Part shown: piece after piece, positions 54,914-63,271 of the stretch
Layout of the letters: each line of letters begins with the position of its first letter
Numbering within the stretch: the first letter of the stretch is position 1
From: Nitrospirillum pindoramense
GTDB lineage: Bacteria; Pseudomonadota; Alphaproteobacteria; Azospirillales; Azospirillaceae
Direction of reading: 5' to 3'
Length of the DNA: 64,000 nucleotides
NCBI RefSeq assembly: GCF_007827955.1
Contig: NZ_VITR01000010.1
Location: forward strand, 124,001-188,000
Position numbers and translations under genes: made by a program
The notes under the pieces: model-generated
The model's database searches: none
Told to the model about the DNA's origin: nothing
Seen by the model: the letters and a program-made list of their open reading frames with translations, nothing else

Positions 54914-55777
54914 TTACCCTGGCAGCGGAATGAATTCCTTGTCGTCCAGATCCGGCAGCTTCATGCGGCCGGCGCGCCAGTCGGCCTTGGCTTGCTCGAT
55001 CCGCTCCTTGCGGGAGGAGACGAAGTTCCAGTCGATGTAGCGCTGGCCCAGGGGCTCCCCGCCCAGCAGCATGACCACGGCGGGGGTGACGGCGGTGAAC
55101 AGCACCGGCTGGCCGGGCGCGAACACCAGCATGTGGCCGGCCTCTACCGTCCTGCCCTCAACCTCCACCGAACCGACGGCGACATAGGCCGCGCGCTCCG
55201 GATACTCGGCCGGCAGTTGCGCCTTGGTGCCGGGCTGCAGCACCCAATGCACGTAGAACATCGGGGAGTGGGTCTTGACCTTGGCCTTGGCGCCGAAGGC
55301 CTCACCCGCCACCAGCCGGGCCCACAGTCCGCCATGCTCGTAGGTCGGCAGGTCGTCCACGCCATAGTGGTGGAAACTGGGGTCGGTTTCCTCGTCCGCC
55401 TCGGGCAGGGCCACCCAGGCCTGGATGCCGTGCAGGGGGCCGCCTTCGGCCCGCGCCTTCTCAAACCGCTCGGAATGGGTGATGCCGCTACCGGCCGTCA
55501 TCCAGTTGACCTCACCGGGGCGAATGGCCTGTTCGGAGCCCACGCTGTCGCGGTGCATGATCTCACCATCGAACAGATAGGTGACGGTGGACAGGCCGAT
55601 GTGGGGGTGCGGGCGCACATCCCGCTCCAGCGGGATGCCCTTGGGAAACTCCACCGGGCCCATATGGTCGAAGAAGACGAAGGGGCCGACATGGCGGCGC
55701 TGGGCCACGGGCAGGATGCGCCCCACCTCGAACCCGCCCAGGTCGCGCCGCCGCTGGTCGATGACGAGTTCGATCAT
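54914..55777 (-). CDS. Pirin-family protein
   Basis: A 287-aa bicupin. The N-terminal cupin has the metal-binding set in RPHPHIGLSTVTYLFDGEIMHRDS and NWMTAGSGITHSERF (three His plus Glu). The C-terminal cupin has no ligands, which is normal for pirins. Bacterial pirins have quercetinase or redox-sensor activity. The ATG at 55777 starts MIELVIDQRRRDLGG; the upstream extension of the frame is not conserved. Confidence 0.88.
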   Translation of the reverse strand: MIELVIDQRRRDLGGFEVGRILPVAQRRHVGPFVFFDHMGPVEFPKGIPLERDVRPHPHIGLSTVTYLFDGEIMHRDSVGSEQAIRPGEVNWMTAGSGITHSERFEKARAEGGPLHGIQAWVALPEADEETDPSFHHYGVDDLPTYEHGGLWARLVAGEAFGAKAKVKTHSPMFYVHWVLQPGTKAQLPAEYPERAAYVAVGSVEVEGRTVEAGHMLVFAPGQPVLFTAVTPAVVMLLGGEPLGQRYIDWNFVSSRKERIEQAKADWRAGRMKLPDLDDKEFIPLPG

Positions 55778-55862
55778 GGTCCTGTCCCCCACGGGTTTGT
55801 TGAACAACGAGGATGCCTACGGCATCCCGGCAGATCAACCGGCACGCGCCCGCCGCTTCATT

Positions 55863-56183
55863 TTAAAGCACATGGCGCAACAGTGCGGTGGCGGCCACCC
55901 CCACGATCACCGTGGGCAGCATGGGGAAGCGGCAGGCCATGGCCAGTGTGACCGCCAGGCCGGCCAGGTCGGCCGGGTTGGTGGTGGTGAAGGCCGGCGC
56001 GATGACCGAAATCAGCACGGCCCCCGGCACCGCCTCCAGCACCGCGGTGGCGCGGGGGCTGAGGCTGCGGTTGCGCAGCACCAGGAAGCCGGCGACACGG
56101 GTGCCGTAGGTCACCGCCATCATGGACAGGATCGCCAGCAGCGACGGGACATCCAGGGCGACGTAGCGGGCCAGATCATTCAC
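55863..56183 (-). CDS. azlD: AzlD-family branched-chain amino acid exporter subunit
   Basis: A 106-aa membrane protein with about four helices (LLAILSMMAVTYGTRVAGFLVL, VLEAVPGAVLISVIAPAF). It starts at GTG 56183 and overlaps the azlC stop by four nt (GTGA). AzlCD exports branched-chain amino acids and analogues. The length is typical for AzlD. Confidence 0.88.
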   Translation of the reverse strand: MNDLARYVALDVPSLLAILSMMAVTYGTRVAGFLVLRNRSLSPRATAVLEAVPGAVLISVIAPAFTTTNPADLAGLAVTLAMACRFPMLPTVIVGVAATALLRHVL

Positions 56184-56980
56184 GGCGCGGCCTCCCGCGT
56201 TTCATGTCCGGCGACGACATAGGCGACGGCCAGGCCGGCCAGCGTTCCCGCCGGCACGTACCAGGCGCCGGGCACCAGCAGATGGGTGACCGCCGCGACC
56301 CCCAGGCTGACGGGCCAGGGCAGGGCGCGCCGCCAGCCCTTCCACATCCCCCGGACCAGCACCAGGAAGACGGCGGTGAAGGCCATGTCGAAACCATAGG
56401 CGTGGGGGTCGCCCAGCACCGGCCCGACCACGGCACCGGCCACCGTCACCGCGACCCAGGCGACGTACAGGGAAACGGCCAGGCCCGCATAGTAGGGCAG
56501 GCTGATCCCCGGCCGGCCGGTGGCCGCCATGCGGCGTCGCGCGTCGTCCATGCCCAAGGCCCAGGTCTCATCCGCCATGACGAACAGAACCAGGGCCGCC
56601 TGCCAAGGGCGCAGGGACCGCAGATGCCGGGCGAAGGCCGCGCCCATCAGCAGGTGGCGGCAGTTGACCAGCAGGGTCATGCCGGCGATCAGCGCGATCT
56701 GCGGCGGGCTGCGCCACAGTTCGATGGCCACGAACTCCGACCCGCCGGCGAAGTTCAGGCCGCACATCAGCGCCACCTCAAGCGGGCTCAGCCCCTTCAT
56801 CGCCGCCTGCGACCCCAGGACCAGGGCGAAGGGCGCCACGCCCAGCAGGATAGGCATCATGGCGGCCAAGCCGCGACGGAATTCGGTGGAAACGGAGCGG
56901 CCGGGCCCCTCATCCGGGGCGGCCCCCTTAATTACCACGCCCTCGGGTGCGGCATCGTCGGGATGGACGGTGGCGGTCAT
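56180..56980 (-). CDS. azlC: AzlC-family branched-chain amino acid exporter subunit
   Basis: A 266-aa membrane protein with seven to eight helices. Family stretches are PILLGVAPFALVLGSQAAMKG, GGSEFVAIELWRSPPQ and LLVNCRHLLMGAAFARHL, the last being the conserved N-x-R-H-x-x-M-x-x-x motif. A cytoplasmic N-terminal extension of about 35 residues is not conserved. The ATG at 56980 is preferred. Likely exports valine/leucine/isoleucine with AzlD. Confidence 0.9.
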   Translation of the reverse strand: MTATVHPDDAAPEGVVIKGAAPDEGPGRSVSTEFRRGLAAMMPILLGVAPFALVLGSQAAMKGLSPLEVALMCGLNFAGGSEFVAIELWRSPPQIALIAGMTLLVNCRHLLMGAAFARHLRSLRPWQAALVLFVMADETWALGMDDARRRMAATGRPGISLPYYAGLAVSLYVAWVAVTVAGAVVGPVLGDPHAYGFDMAFTAVFLVLVRGMWKGWRRALPWPVSLGVAAVTHLLVPGAWYVPAGTLAGLAVAYVVAGHETREAAP

Positions 56981-57149
56981 GGGCGATCCGTTCGTCGGGC
57001 TGGAATGGATGACCATGGTAGGGGAATGGTGTCGTTGGGGAACTGCATAGTCCGTGCCCTTGCCCTGCCAATTTGGCATCCTGCCCCCGCACGCGCCCTG
57101 GGCCCCGGGTTGGGCCGGCGCGAATGATACGGAGAGGAGCGAACAGGAA

Positions 57150-57596
57150 ATGCTGGTTGTCGACATGGTGGAACTGCCCGGCCTGGTGGGGCGCGACCTG
57201 GGCCCGTCCGACTGGATGGTGGTGGACCAGGACCGCATCAACCGTTTCGCCGACGCGACCGGCGACCACCAGTGGATCCATGTCGACGTGCCGCGCGCCA
57301 CAGAGGCGCTGGGCGGCACCATCGCCCACGGCTTCCTCACCCTGTCGCTGCTGGCGCCCTTCAGCGACCAGACGCTGCAGGTGCGCGACGCGGGCAAGGG
57401 GGTGAATTACGGCTTCAACAAAATGCGCTTCCTGGCCCCGGTGCCGGCCGGCGCCCGCGTGCGCAGCCACCAGGTCCTGACGGAGGTTGAGGAAAAAGGC
57501 GGCGGCTGGCTGTTGACACGCACCGTCACCGTGGAAATCGAGGGACAGGAAAAGCCCGCGCTGGTGGCGGAATGGCTGACCGCCGTTTACCCTTAG
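57150..57596 (+). CDS. MaoC-like dehydratase (single hotdog)
   Basis: A 148-aa hotdog enzyme. The hydratase 2 signature is INRFADATGDHQWIHVDVPRATEALGGTIAHGFLTLSLL, with the catalytic Asp and His pair in GDHQWIH. The fit is close to NodN/PaaZ-C and R-specific enoyl-CoA hydratases. The ATG at 57150 follows GGAGAGGAGC; the open frame begins at 57054 but lacks similarity. No acyl-CoA genes flank it. Confidence 0.88.
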   Translation: MLVVDMVELPGLVGRDLGPSDWMVVDQDRINRFADATGDHQWIHVDVPRATEALGGTIAHGFLTLSLLAPFSDQTLQVRDAGKGVNYGFNKMRFLAPVPAGARVRSHQVLTEVEEKGGGWLLTRTVTVEIEGQEKPALVAEWLTAVYP

Positions 57597-57773
57597 CGCT
57601 ATAAAATCTCTTGGAATATTTTAAAAGCGCTGGATAAGGCGGCAAGGATTCAGCCCATTAATTCCCATCATTTGCCGAATTGCCGCCATCATCGCTTGCT
57701 GAACTGCCCTCCGTAGCAAGGGCGGGCGCCAACATTCAAAAGCGCCCGCCACACCGCGATACGGAGGAGCATC

Positions 57774-58478
57774 ATGAACACCCGTCTTCTGCTGAGTGGC
57801 GTGGCCATGGCCACCCTGCTGGCCGGGGCCGCCAACGCCCAACTGATCGGCGGTCATGCCACCGGGGCCGTCACCGGTGGCGTGAACAGCACCCTGAACA
57901 CCGCCGCCGGCGCCAACCTGGGCGGCACCGGGATCGGGACCTCCTTAAACGCTCAGGGGACCACCCAAGGCGCCGTCCAGGGGGCCACCCGCGCCACCAG
58001 CCAGGCGGCCACCGGCACCGTCAACCAAGCCGGCCGGGCGGTGGATAGCGCCGCCACGACAGTGAAGACCACCACGGACACCGCGACGGAAGCGGCGAAG
58101 GCGAACACCAACGCCGCCGTCAACGCCGCGGCCACCACGCAGGAAGCGCAGAACGGCACCGTGACCGGCGCCATGGGCGTGACGGACGGCACCGCCGCCG
58201 GAACGACCCAGACCACCGGCAGCACCCGTGTCACCGCCAGCGCCCCGGCGCCCACGGTCTCGGTCCCCGCTGGGGAAGCGGCCCCCAAGGTCACGACCAA
58301 GGATGGCGCCAGCCTGTCGGCTGACGCCAGTGGCGGGGCGCCCAGCGACAAGCACGGGGTGAACGCCCGAAACCGGGCGAGCGTGCGCAGCCACGAAACC
58401 GCCTCCGTGGCCGGCACCTCCGCCAAGGTCGACGGCTCGGTCAGCACCTCGACCACCACGGGCGTGGCGCCTCACTGA
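57774..58478 (+). CDS. Exported Ala/Thr-rich low-complexity protein
   Basis: A 234-aa protein starting with a clear signal peptide (LLLSGVAMATLLAGAANAQ). The mature part is dominated by Ala, Thr, Gly, Val, Asn and Gln with irregular repeats such as GVNSTLNTAAGANLGG and QAATGTVNQAGRAVDSAATT. It has almost no aromatic residues or Cys, so it is likely extended or disordered. No family or catalytic motif is seen. GGAGGAG precedes the ATG and a strong terminator follows, which support a real, well-expressed gene. Confidence 0.7.
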   Translation: MNTRLLLSGVAMATLLAGAANAQLIGGHATGAVTGGVNSTLNTAAGANLGGTGIGTSLNAQGTTQGAVQGATRATSQAATGTVNQAGRAVDSAATTVKTTTDTATEAAKANTNAAVNAAATTQEAQNGTVTGAMGVTDGTAAGTTQTTGSTRVTASAPAPTVSVPAGEAAPKVTTKDGASLSADASGGAPSDKHGVNARNRASVRSHETASVAGTSAKVDGSVSTSTTTGVAPH

Positions 58479-58519
58479 TCAGCGGATCTGATCTGACAGG
58501 TCCCTGATCTGTTCGGAGG

Positions 58520-58562
58520 GGGCGGGACTGGCCACGGGGCTGGTCCCGCCCTTCCGCCTTTT
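58520..58562. terminator. Hairpin terminator between the Ala/Thr-rich protein gene and purU
   Basis: GGGCGGGAC (58520-58528) pairs with GTCCCGCCC (58543-58551), followed by TTCCGCCTTTT. Nine GC-rich pairs and a T-rich tail on the plus strand. It ends just before the purU stop codon (58568), so it may also influence the convergent gene. Confidence 0.8.
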
Positions 58563-58567
58563 GGGGA

Positions 58568-59461
58568 TCAGCTGAAGACGATGGTCTTCTGCCCGGTCAC
58601 CAGGATGCGGCGCTCGATATGCCAGCGCACGGCACGGGCCAGGACGGCGCATTCGATATCACGGCCAATGTCCACCAGATCTTCCGGCGTCTGGGTATGG
58701 TCCACCCGCTCGATCCCCTGTTCGATGATGGGGCCTTCGTCCAGATCGGTGGTCACATAATGGGCGGTGGCGCCGATCAGCTTCACCCCGCGGGCGTGCG
58801 CCTGGTGATAGGGCTTGGCCCCCTTGAAACTGGGCAGGAAAGAATGGTGAATGTTGATGCACCGGCCTGACAATTGCCCGCACAGGTCGGCCGACAGGAT
58901 CTGCATGTAACGCGCCAGCACCACCAGGTCGGCGCCCGTCTGCTTCACCACGTCCATGAACGCGGCCTCCTGGGCCGCCTTGTCCCGCTTCATCGGGTCG
59001 CCCTTCACCGGCAGGTGGTGATAGGGGATGCCGCTCCATTCCACGAAGGAGCGCATGTCGTCGTGGTTGGAGATGACGGCCGGAATGTCGATGGGTAGGG
59101 AGCCCGAGCGGGCGCGGTGCAGCAGGTCGTACAGGCAGTGCCCGAACTTCGACACGGCGATCACCACCTTGGGCTTCACCGTCATGTCCACCAGTTGCCA
59201 ATCCATGCGGAACCGGCGGGCAATCAACTGAAAGCCCTGGCGCAGGCTTTCCAGATCCGGGAAACCTGGGCCATCGGGGCGGAAGGCCGTGCGCATGGAA
59301 AAGCTGTTGTTCAGCTGGTCGTTGAAATGGTTGGATTCAGTGATCGACGCGTCGTTGTCCGCCAGATAGCTGGAGACGGCGGCCACCACGCCCTTCACGT
59401 CGGGGCAGGTCAGGACCAGGACATAGGGGCTGTGAAGGGCGGGGGGCGGCTGCGTCGTCAC
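58568..59461 (-). CDS. purU: Formyltetrahydrofolate deformylase
   Basis: A 297-aa cytoplasmic enzyme that releases formate from 10-formyl-THF to balance one-carbon units. The N-terminal ACT domain (YVLVLTCPDVKGVVAAVSSYL) senses glycine/methionine in E. coli. The formyltransferase-like domain has VISNHDDMRSFVEW, the conserved INIHHSFLPSFKGAKPYHQA with catalytic His, and HYVTTDLDEGPIIEQ with catalytic Asp. Normal length. Confidence 0.94.
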   Translation of the reverse strand: MTTQPPPALHSPYVLVLTCPDVKGVVAAVSSYLADNDASITESNHFNDQLNNSFSMRTAFRPDGPGFPDLESLRQGFQLIARRFRMDWQLVDMTVKPKVVIAVSKFGHCLYDLLHRARSGSLPIDIPAVISNHDDMRSFVEWSGIPYHHLPVKGDPMKRDKAAQEAAFMDVVKQTGADLVVLARYMQILSADLCGQLSGRCINIHHSFLPSFKGAKPYHQAHARGVKLIGATAHYVTTDLDEGPIIEQGIERVDHTQTPEDLVDIGRDIECAVLARAVRWHIERRILVTGQKTIVFS

Positions 59462-59601
59462 GGCGAACTATTCCTCAAGGCAGGCGAGCATTATTTGGAA
59501 GGAAGTTACGCGGGTCTAGCATAAACCGGCCGCGTCACGCACCCCTTCTGCGTGCATGGCTCCCCATGGCCGGGGCGCGCCAGGAACGCGGGCGGCCATC
59601 C

Positions 59602-60426
59602 TCAAACCCGTTCCGTCAGTTCCCCCGCGATCTGGCGGGCGGTGGTCTGCAACAACCCGATGGTATCGGCCAACGGCCGCACCAGGGGCGTGTGCTGCAC
59701 GAAGGGCACGGTCAGCGCCGCCACCGCCGCCCCGGTGGGGCCGATGACCGGGGTGGACAGGTCCATCACCCCCATGACGTAGTCGCTGGCCGCCTGCTCA
59801 TACCCCCGGGCGCGAACCGCCCCGGCACGGTCAATGAAGCGGGCCACCCGGTCCGTCCCCACAGCCCGCTCCAGCATGGCCCGCCACACGGCCTGGGTAT
59901 CCGGCGACTGGAAGGCATAAAGCACGACACCGGACGTCGCCTCCACCAGGCTGCGGTGATAGCCGGGGCGGACGGAGAAGCCCAGATGCCCCGGATTCTC
60001 GATGCGCGCCACCACCACCATCTGGTCGTCCGACGCCACCGCGAGGTGGCAGGACTGGCCGATGGCCAGGGTCAGGTCGCGCATCAGCGGCAACGCCGCC
60101 TCCAGCAAAGTGCGCACGGGCGCCCGCGCCATGCCCAGCGTGAACAACTTGTTGGTCAGTTCATAGCCGTCCGCCGTCGTGGCCGGGGCGATGTAGCCCC
60201 GAAACTCCAGCACCTGGATCATGCGGAACAGCTCACTGACCGAGCGGCCCAGCCGGGCGGAAATCTGCGACGGCGTCATGGGCATGCCATGGCTGGCCAG
60301 CAGTTCCAGGATATCCAGCCCCTTTTCCAGCGCCGGCGCCCGGTACTTGCGTACAGCCTCCGCCCCGCTATCGGCCGCGAGGTCGTCGGGGGTGTCGAGG
60401 TCGGGCAGGGGGGCGTCGACGGTCAT
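59602..60426 (-). CDS. IclR-family transcriptional regulator
   Basis: A 274-aa regulator with winged helix GLDILELLASHGMPMTPSQISARLGRSVSELFRMIQVLEFRGYI and an IclR effector domain (GQSCHLAVASDDQMVVVARIENPGHLGFSVRPGYHRSL). Divergent from the aldose dehydrogenase/UxaA/SDR operon, with a clean inverted repeat near the divergent start. Members of this group often respond to sugar acids or lactones from the pathway that they control. Confidence 0.9.
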   Translation of the reverse strand: MTVDAPLPDLDTPDDLAADSGAEAVRKYRAPALEKGLDILELLASHGMPMTPSQISARLGRSVSELFRMIQVLEFRGYIAPATTADGYELTNKLFTLGMARAPVRTLLEAALPLMRDLTLAIGQSCHLAVASDDQMVVVARIENPGHLGFSVRPGYHRSLVEATSGVVLYAFQSPDTQAVWRAMLERAVGTDRVARFIDRAGAVRARGYEQAASDYVMGVMDLSTPVIGPTGAAVAALTVPFVQHTPLVRPLADTIGLLQTTARQIAGELTERV

Positions 60427-60543
60427 CGCGGGTATCCGCCTGTAAATTGCGCTTCTTGGGCTATGCCACCTGGCGCGGCGCCGGGCAAGATATGGTGAGC
60501 GCGCTTGACTTCGGGGCCGCCGCCACCGATTTTATATGCGGAA

Positions 60544-60572
60544 GGTGATTTCGTATATGAATGAAAATCACC
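60544..60572. promoter_or_regulatory. Inverted repeat, candidate IclR operator
   Basis: GGTGATTT (60544-60551), 13 nt, AAATCACC (60565-60572), perfect over eight bp. It overlaps the presumed start region of the aldose dehydrogenase gene, which would block that promoter or leader when bound. Its position in the divergent region next to the IclR gene supports an operator. Confidence 0.55.
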
Positions 60573-61642
60573 CCGCCCCGGGAGTTAGCAGCGGTAGCCG
60601 AATGGACGCCTTTCCAATCTTCACCCCCCATTGTCCAGAACTGCCGCCCCTGGGTTTCGGCGCGGCCGCGATCGGCAATCTGTACCAGCGGGTGGAGGAG
60701 GGTGCCGCCCGCGCCGCCGTCGCGGCGGCGGTGGATGCCGGCATCCGCTATATCGACACGGCGCCGCACTATGGCTTCGGCCTCAGCGAAAGCCGCCTTG
60801 GCGCCGTGCTGGCCGACCTGGACCCCCGGGAAGAGCTGCTGCTGTCGACCAAGGTGGGGCGGGTGCTGGTGCCGGTGGCGCCGGACGCCGGGCCGGTGCG
60901 CCACGGCTTCGCCGACGCCGCGCCGTTTGAGCCGGTGTTCGACTACAGCTATGACGGGATCATGCGGTCCTACGCCGAAAGCCAGCGACGGCTGGGCCGC
61001 GACCGCATCGACCTGCTGCTGGCCCACGACCTGGGCACGCTCACCCACGGCGACGCCCACGCCGGCCATTTCCGTCAATTCCTGGACGGCGGCTATCGCG
61101 CCATGCGGGAACTGCGCCACCAAGGGGCGGTGCGCGCCATCGGCCTGGGGGTGAATGAGTGGCAGGTGTGCCTGGAGGCCATGGGGCACGCCGACTTCGA
61201 CGTGGTGTTGCTGGCCGGGCGCTACACCTTGCTGGAACAGACGGCGCTGGACAGTTTTTTCCCCGCCTGCGCCACCCGGGGGGTGAAGGTCATCGTCGGC
61301 GGCCCCTACAATTCCGGTATCCTGGTGAACGGCACCCGGGGGGCCGCGCCGCTGTACTACAATTATGAGCCCGCGCCGGCCGCCATCGTCGACCGCGTGC
61401 GGCGGCTGGAGGCGGCATGCGACCGGTTCGGGGTGCCGCTGGCGGCCGCGGCCCTGCAGTTCCCCCTGGCCCACCCGGTGGTGGCCAGCGTCATCCCCGG
61501 CATGGCGGACTCAGCACAGGTGGCCCACACCCGCGCCCTGATGGACACGGCCATCCCGCCGGCGCTGTGGCAAGCCCTGCGCGATGATGGCCTGTTGCAC
61601 CCCGAGGCCCCCATTCCCACCGCCCCAACCGCGCCCCGCTAA
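60557..61642 (+). CDS. Aldo/keto reductase family L-fucose/aldose 1-dehydrogenase
   Basis: A (beta/alpha)8 oxidoreductase of about 346-361 aa that oxidises an aldose C1 to a lactone. AKR marks are YIDTAPHYGFGLSESRLG (catalytic Asp and Tyr), LSTKVGRVLVP (Lys) and IDLLLAHDLGTLTHGD (His). The D-threo-aldose/L-fucose dehydrogenase subgroup is suggested by GFGAAAIGNLYQ and NEWQVCLEAM. The start is uncertain: ATG 60557 follows AAGGTG, ATG 60602 begins just before conserved sequence and would leave the inverted repeat in the leader. First gene of the sugar operon. Confidence 0.85.
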   Translation: MNENHPAPGVSSGSRMDAFPIFTPHCPELPPLGFGAAAIGNLYQRVEEGAARAAVAAAVDAGIRYIDTAPHYGFGLSESRLGAVLADLDPREELLLSTKVGRVLVPVAPDAGPVRHGFADAAPFEPVFDYSYDGIMRSYAESQRRLGRDRIDLLLAHDLGTLTHGDAHAGHFRQFLDGGYRAMRELRHQGAVRAIGLGVNEWQVCLEAMGHADFDVVLLAGRYTLLEQTALDSFFPACATRGVKVIVGGPYNSGILVNGTRGAAPLYYNYEPAPAAIVDRVRRLEAACDRFGVPLAAAALQFPLAHPVVASVIPGMADSAQVAHTRALMDTAIPPALWQALRDDGLLHPEAPIPTAPTAPR

Positions 61643-61664
61643 CTCCCAACACGACGAAAGCCGC

Positions 61665-61982
61665 ATGAGCACGCCCATCTCCCCCCTCATCCTGCTGCAT
61701 CCGGATGACAATGTGCTGGTCGTTCGCGCCGCCATCCGCGCCGGCGACGCCCTGGACATCGACGGCACGCCCGTCACCGCGGCCCAGGACGTGACCGTGG
61801 GCCACAAGCTGGCCCGGCGCGCCCTGGCCGCCGGCGACAAGGTGCTGAAGTACGGCGCGCCCATCGGGTCCATGACCGCCGCGGTGGACGTCGGCGGCCA
61901 TGTCCACATGCACAACATGAAAAGCGATTACATCGCCAGCCATACACGACAGGTGGTCGGCGGCAGCGAAGGGGGCCACTGA
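61665..61982 (+). CDS. UxaA family small subunit (SAF domain)
   Basis: A 105-aa protein equal to the N-terminal SAF domain of altronate/galactarate dehydratases (LLHPDDNVLVVRAAIRAGD, GHKLARRALAAGDKVLKYGAPIG, VGGHVHMHNMKS). In split versions of this family the small and large parts are separate genes. It is one nucleotide from the large-subunit gene and follows the aldose dehydrogenase by 22 nt. Confidence 0.9.
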   Translation: MSTPISPLILLHPDDNVLVVRAAIRAGDALDIDGTPVTAAQDVTVGHKLARRALAAGDKVLKYGAPIGSMTAAVDVGGHVHMHNMKSDYIASHTRQVVGGSEGGH

Positions 61983-61983
61983 T

Positions 61984-63189
61984 ATGGGCGAGATGCGTGG
62001 ATTTCTGAGAAGCGACGGGCGCAAGGGTATCCGCAACGTCATCGTGGTCGCCTATCTGGTGGAATGCGCCCACCATGTGGCCCGCCGCATCGTCACGCTC
62101 AGCGACGACATGGACGTGCACCTGATCGGCTTCCCCGGCTGTTATCCCAACAGCTACGCCTTCCAGATCATGACCAAGCTGTGCACCCACCCCAACGTCG
62201 GCGGCGTGCTGCTGGTGTCCCTGGGCTGCGAGAGCTTCAACCGCGAGGCCCTGCGCCAGGCCGTGGCCGCCAGCGGCCGGCCGGTGGAAACCCTGGTCAT
62301 CCAGCAGGCCGGCGGCACGCGGGCCACCATCGAGGCGGGCCGCGAGGCCGTGGGCCGACTGAAGGCCATCGCCGGCCAGACGCCGGTGGCGCCCATGGCG
62401 CGCCATGAGTTGGTGGTGGGCACCATCTGCGGCGGCTCTGACGGCACCAGCGGCATCACCGCCAACCCGGCCGTGGGCCGCTGCTTCGACTGGCTGGTCG
62501 AGGCCGGCGCCACCTGCATCTTCGAGGAGACGGGCGAACTGGTGGGCTGCGAGCGCATCATGTCCGACCGCGCCGTCACGCCGGAACTGGGCGCGGAGAT
62601 CGAGGCCTGCGTGCAGAAGGCGGAGCGCTACTACACCATCATGGGCTTCGGCAGCTTCGCCCCCGGCAATGCGGAGGGCGGCCTGACCACCCAGGAAGAA
62701 AAGTCCATGGGCGCCTATTCCAAGTCCGGCTCCTCGCCCATCACCGGCCTGATCAAGCCAGGCGACATCCCACCGTCCGGTGGCCTGTACCTCATGGACG
62801 TGGTGCCGGATGGTGAGCCGCGCTTCGGCTTCCCCAACATCTCCGACAATGCGGAGATCGTGGAACTGATCGCGTCGGGCAGCCACGTCATCCTGTTCAC
62901 CACCGGCCGCGGCTCGGTCGTCGGTTCCGCCATCTCCCCCGTCATCAAGGTCTGCGCCAACCCGGAAACCTATACCCGGCTTGCGGACGACATGGACGTG
63001 AACGCCGGCCGCGTCCTGGAGGGCAAGGCCACCCTGGATGAGGTGGGGGCCGAGATCCTGGGCCTGGTCGAGGCGGCGGCGGCGGGCAACCGCACCGTGT
63101 CCGAGGCCCTGGGCCACCAGGAATTCATCCTGACCTACAAATCGTTCGAGCCGGTGGGCCCCGCCTGCCTGCCCACGCGGGCCGCTTAG
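61984..63189 (+). CDS. UxaA family large subunit (sugar-acid dehydratase)
   Basis: A 401-aa protein. Family features: FLRSDGRKGIRNVIVVAYLVEC, GFPGCYPNSYAF, LGCESFNREAL, GTICGGSDGTSGITANPAVG, and EETGELVGCERIM, with Cys and Glu at the metal/iron-sulfur positions. With the small subunit it should dehydrate an aldonate to a 2-keto-3-deoxy acid. The operon context points to a 6-deoxy-sugar acid such as L-fuconate, but altronate- or galactonate-type substrates are not excluded. Confidence 0.9.
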   Translation: MGEMRGFLRSDGRKGIRNVIVVAYLVECAHHVARRIVTLSDDMDVHLIGFPGCYPNSYAFQIMTKLCTHPNVGGVLLVSLGCESFNREALRQAVAASGRPVETLVIQQAGGTRATIEAGREAVGRLKAIAGQTPVAPMARHELVVGTICGGSDGTSGITANPAVGRCFDWLVEAGATCIFEETGELVGCERIMSDRAVTPELGAEIEACVQKAERYYTIMGFGSFAPGNAEGGLTTQEEKSMGAYSKSGSSPITGLIKPGDIPPSGGLYLMDVVPDGEPRFGFPNISDNAEIVELIASGSHVILFTTGRGSVVGSAISPVIKVCANPETYTRLADDMDVNAGRVLEGKATLDEVGAEILGLVEAAAAGNRTVSEALGHQEFILTYKSFEPVGPACLPTRAA

Positions 63190-63271
63190 CCCGCAGGGAT
63201 CGCGCAGGGCGCAACGAGATAGCCAAGGGGCGGATGCCCCGCCGGCGTTTGAGGAACAAAGGAAGACTCTC

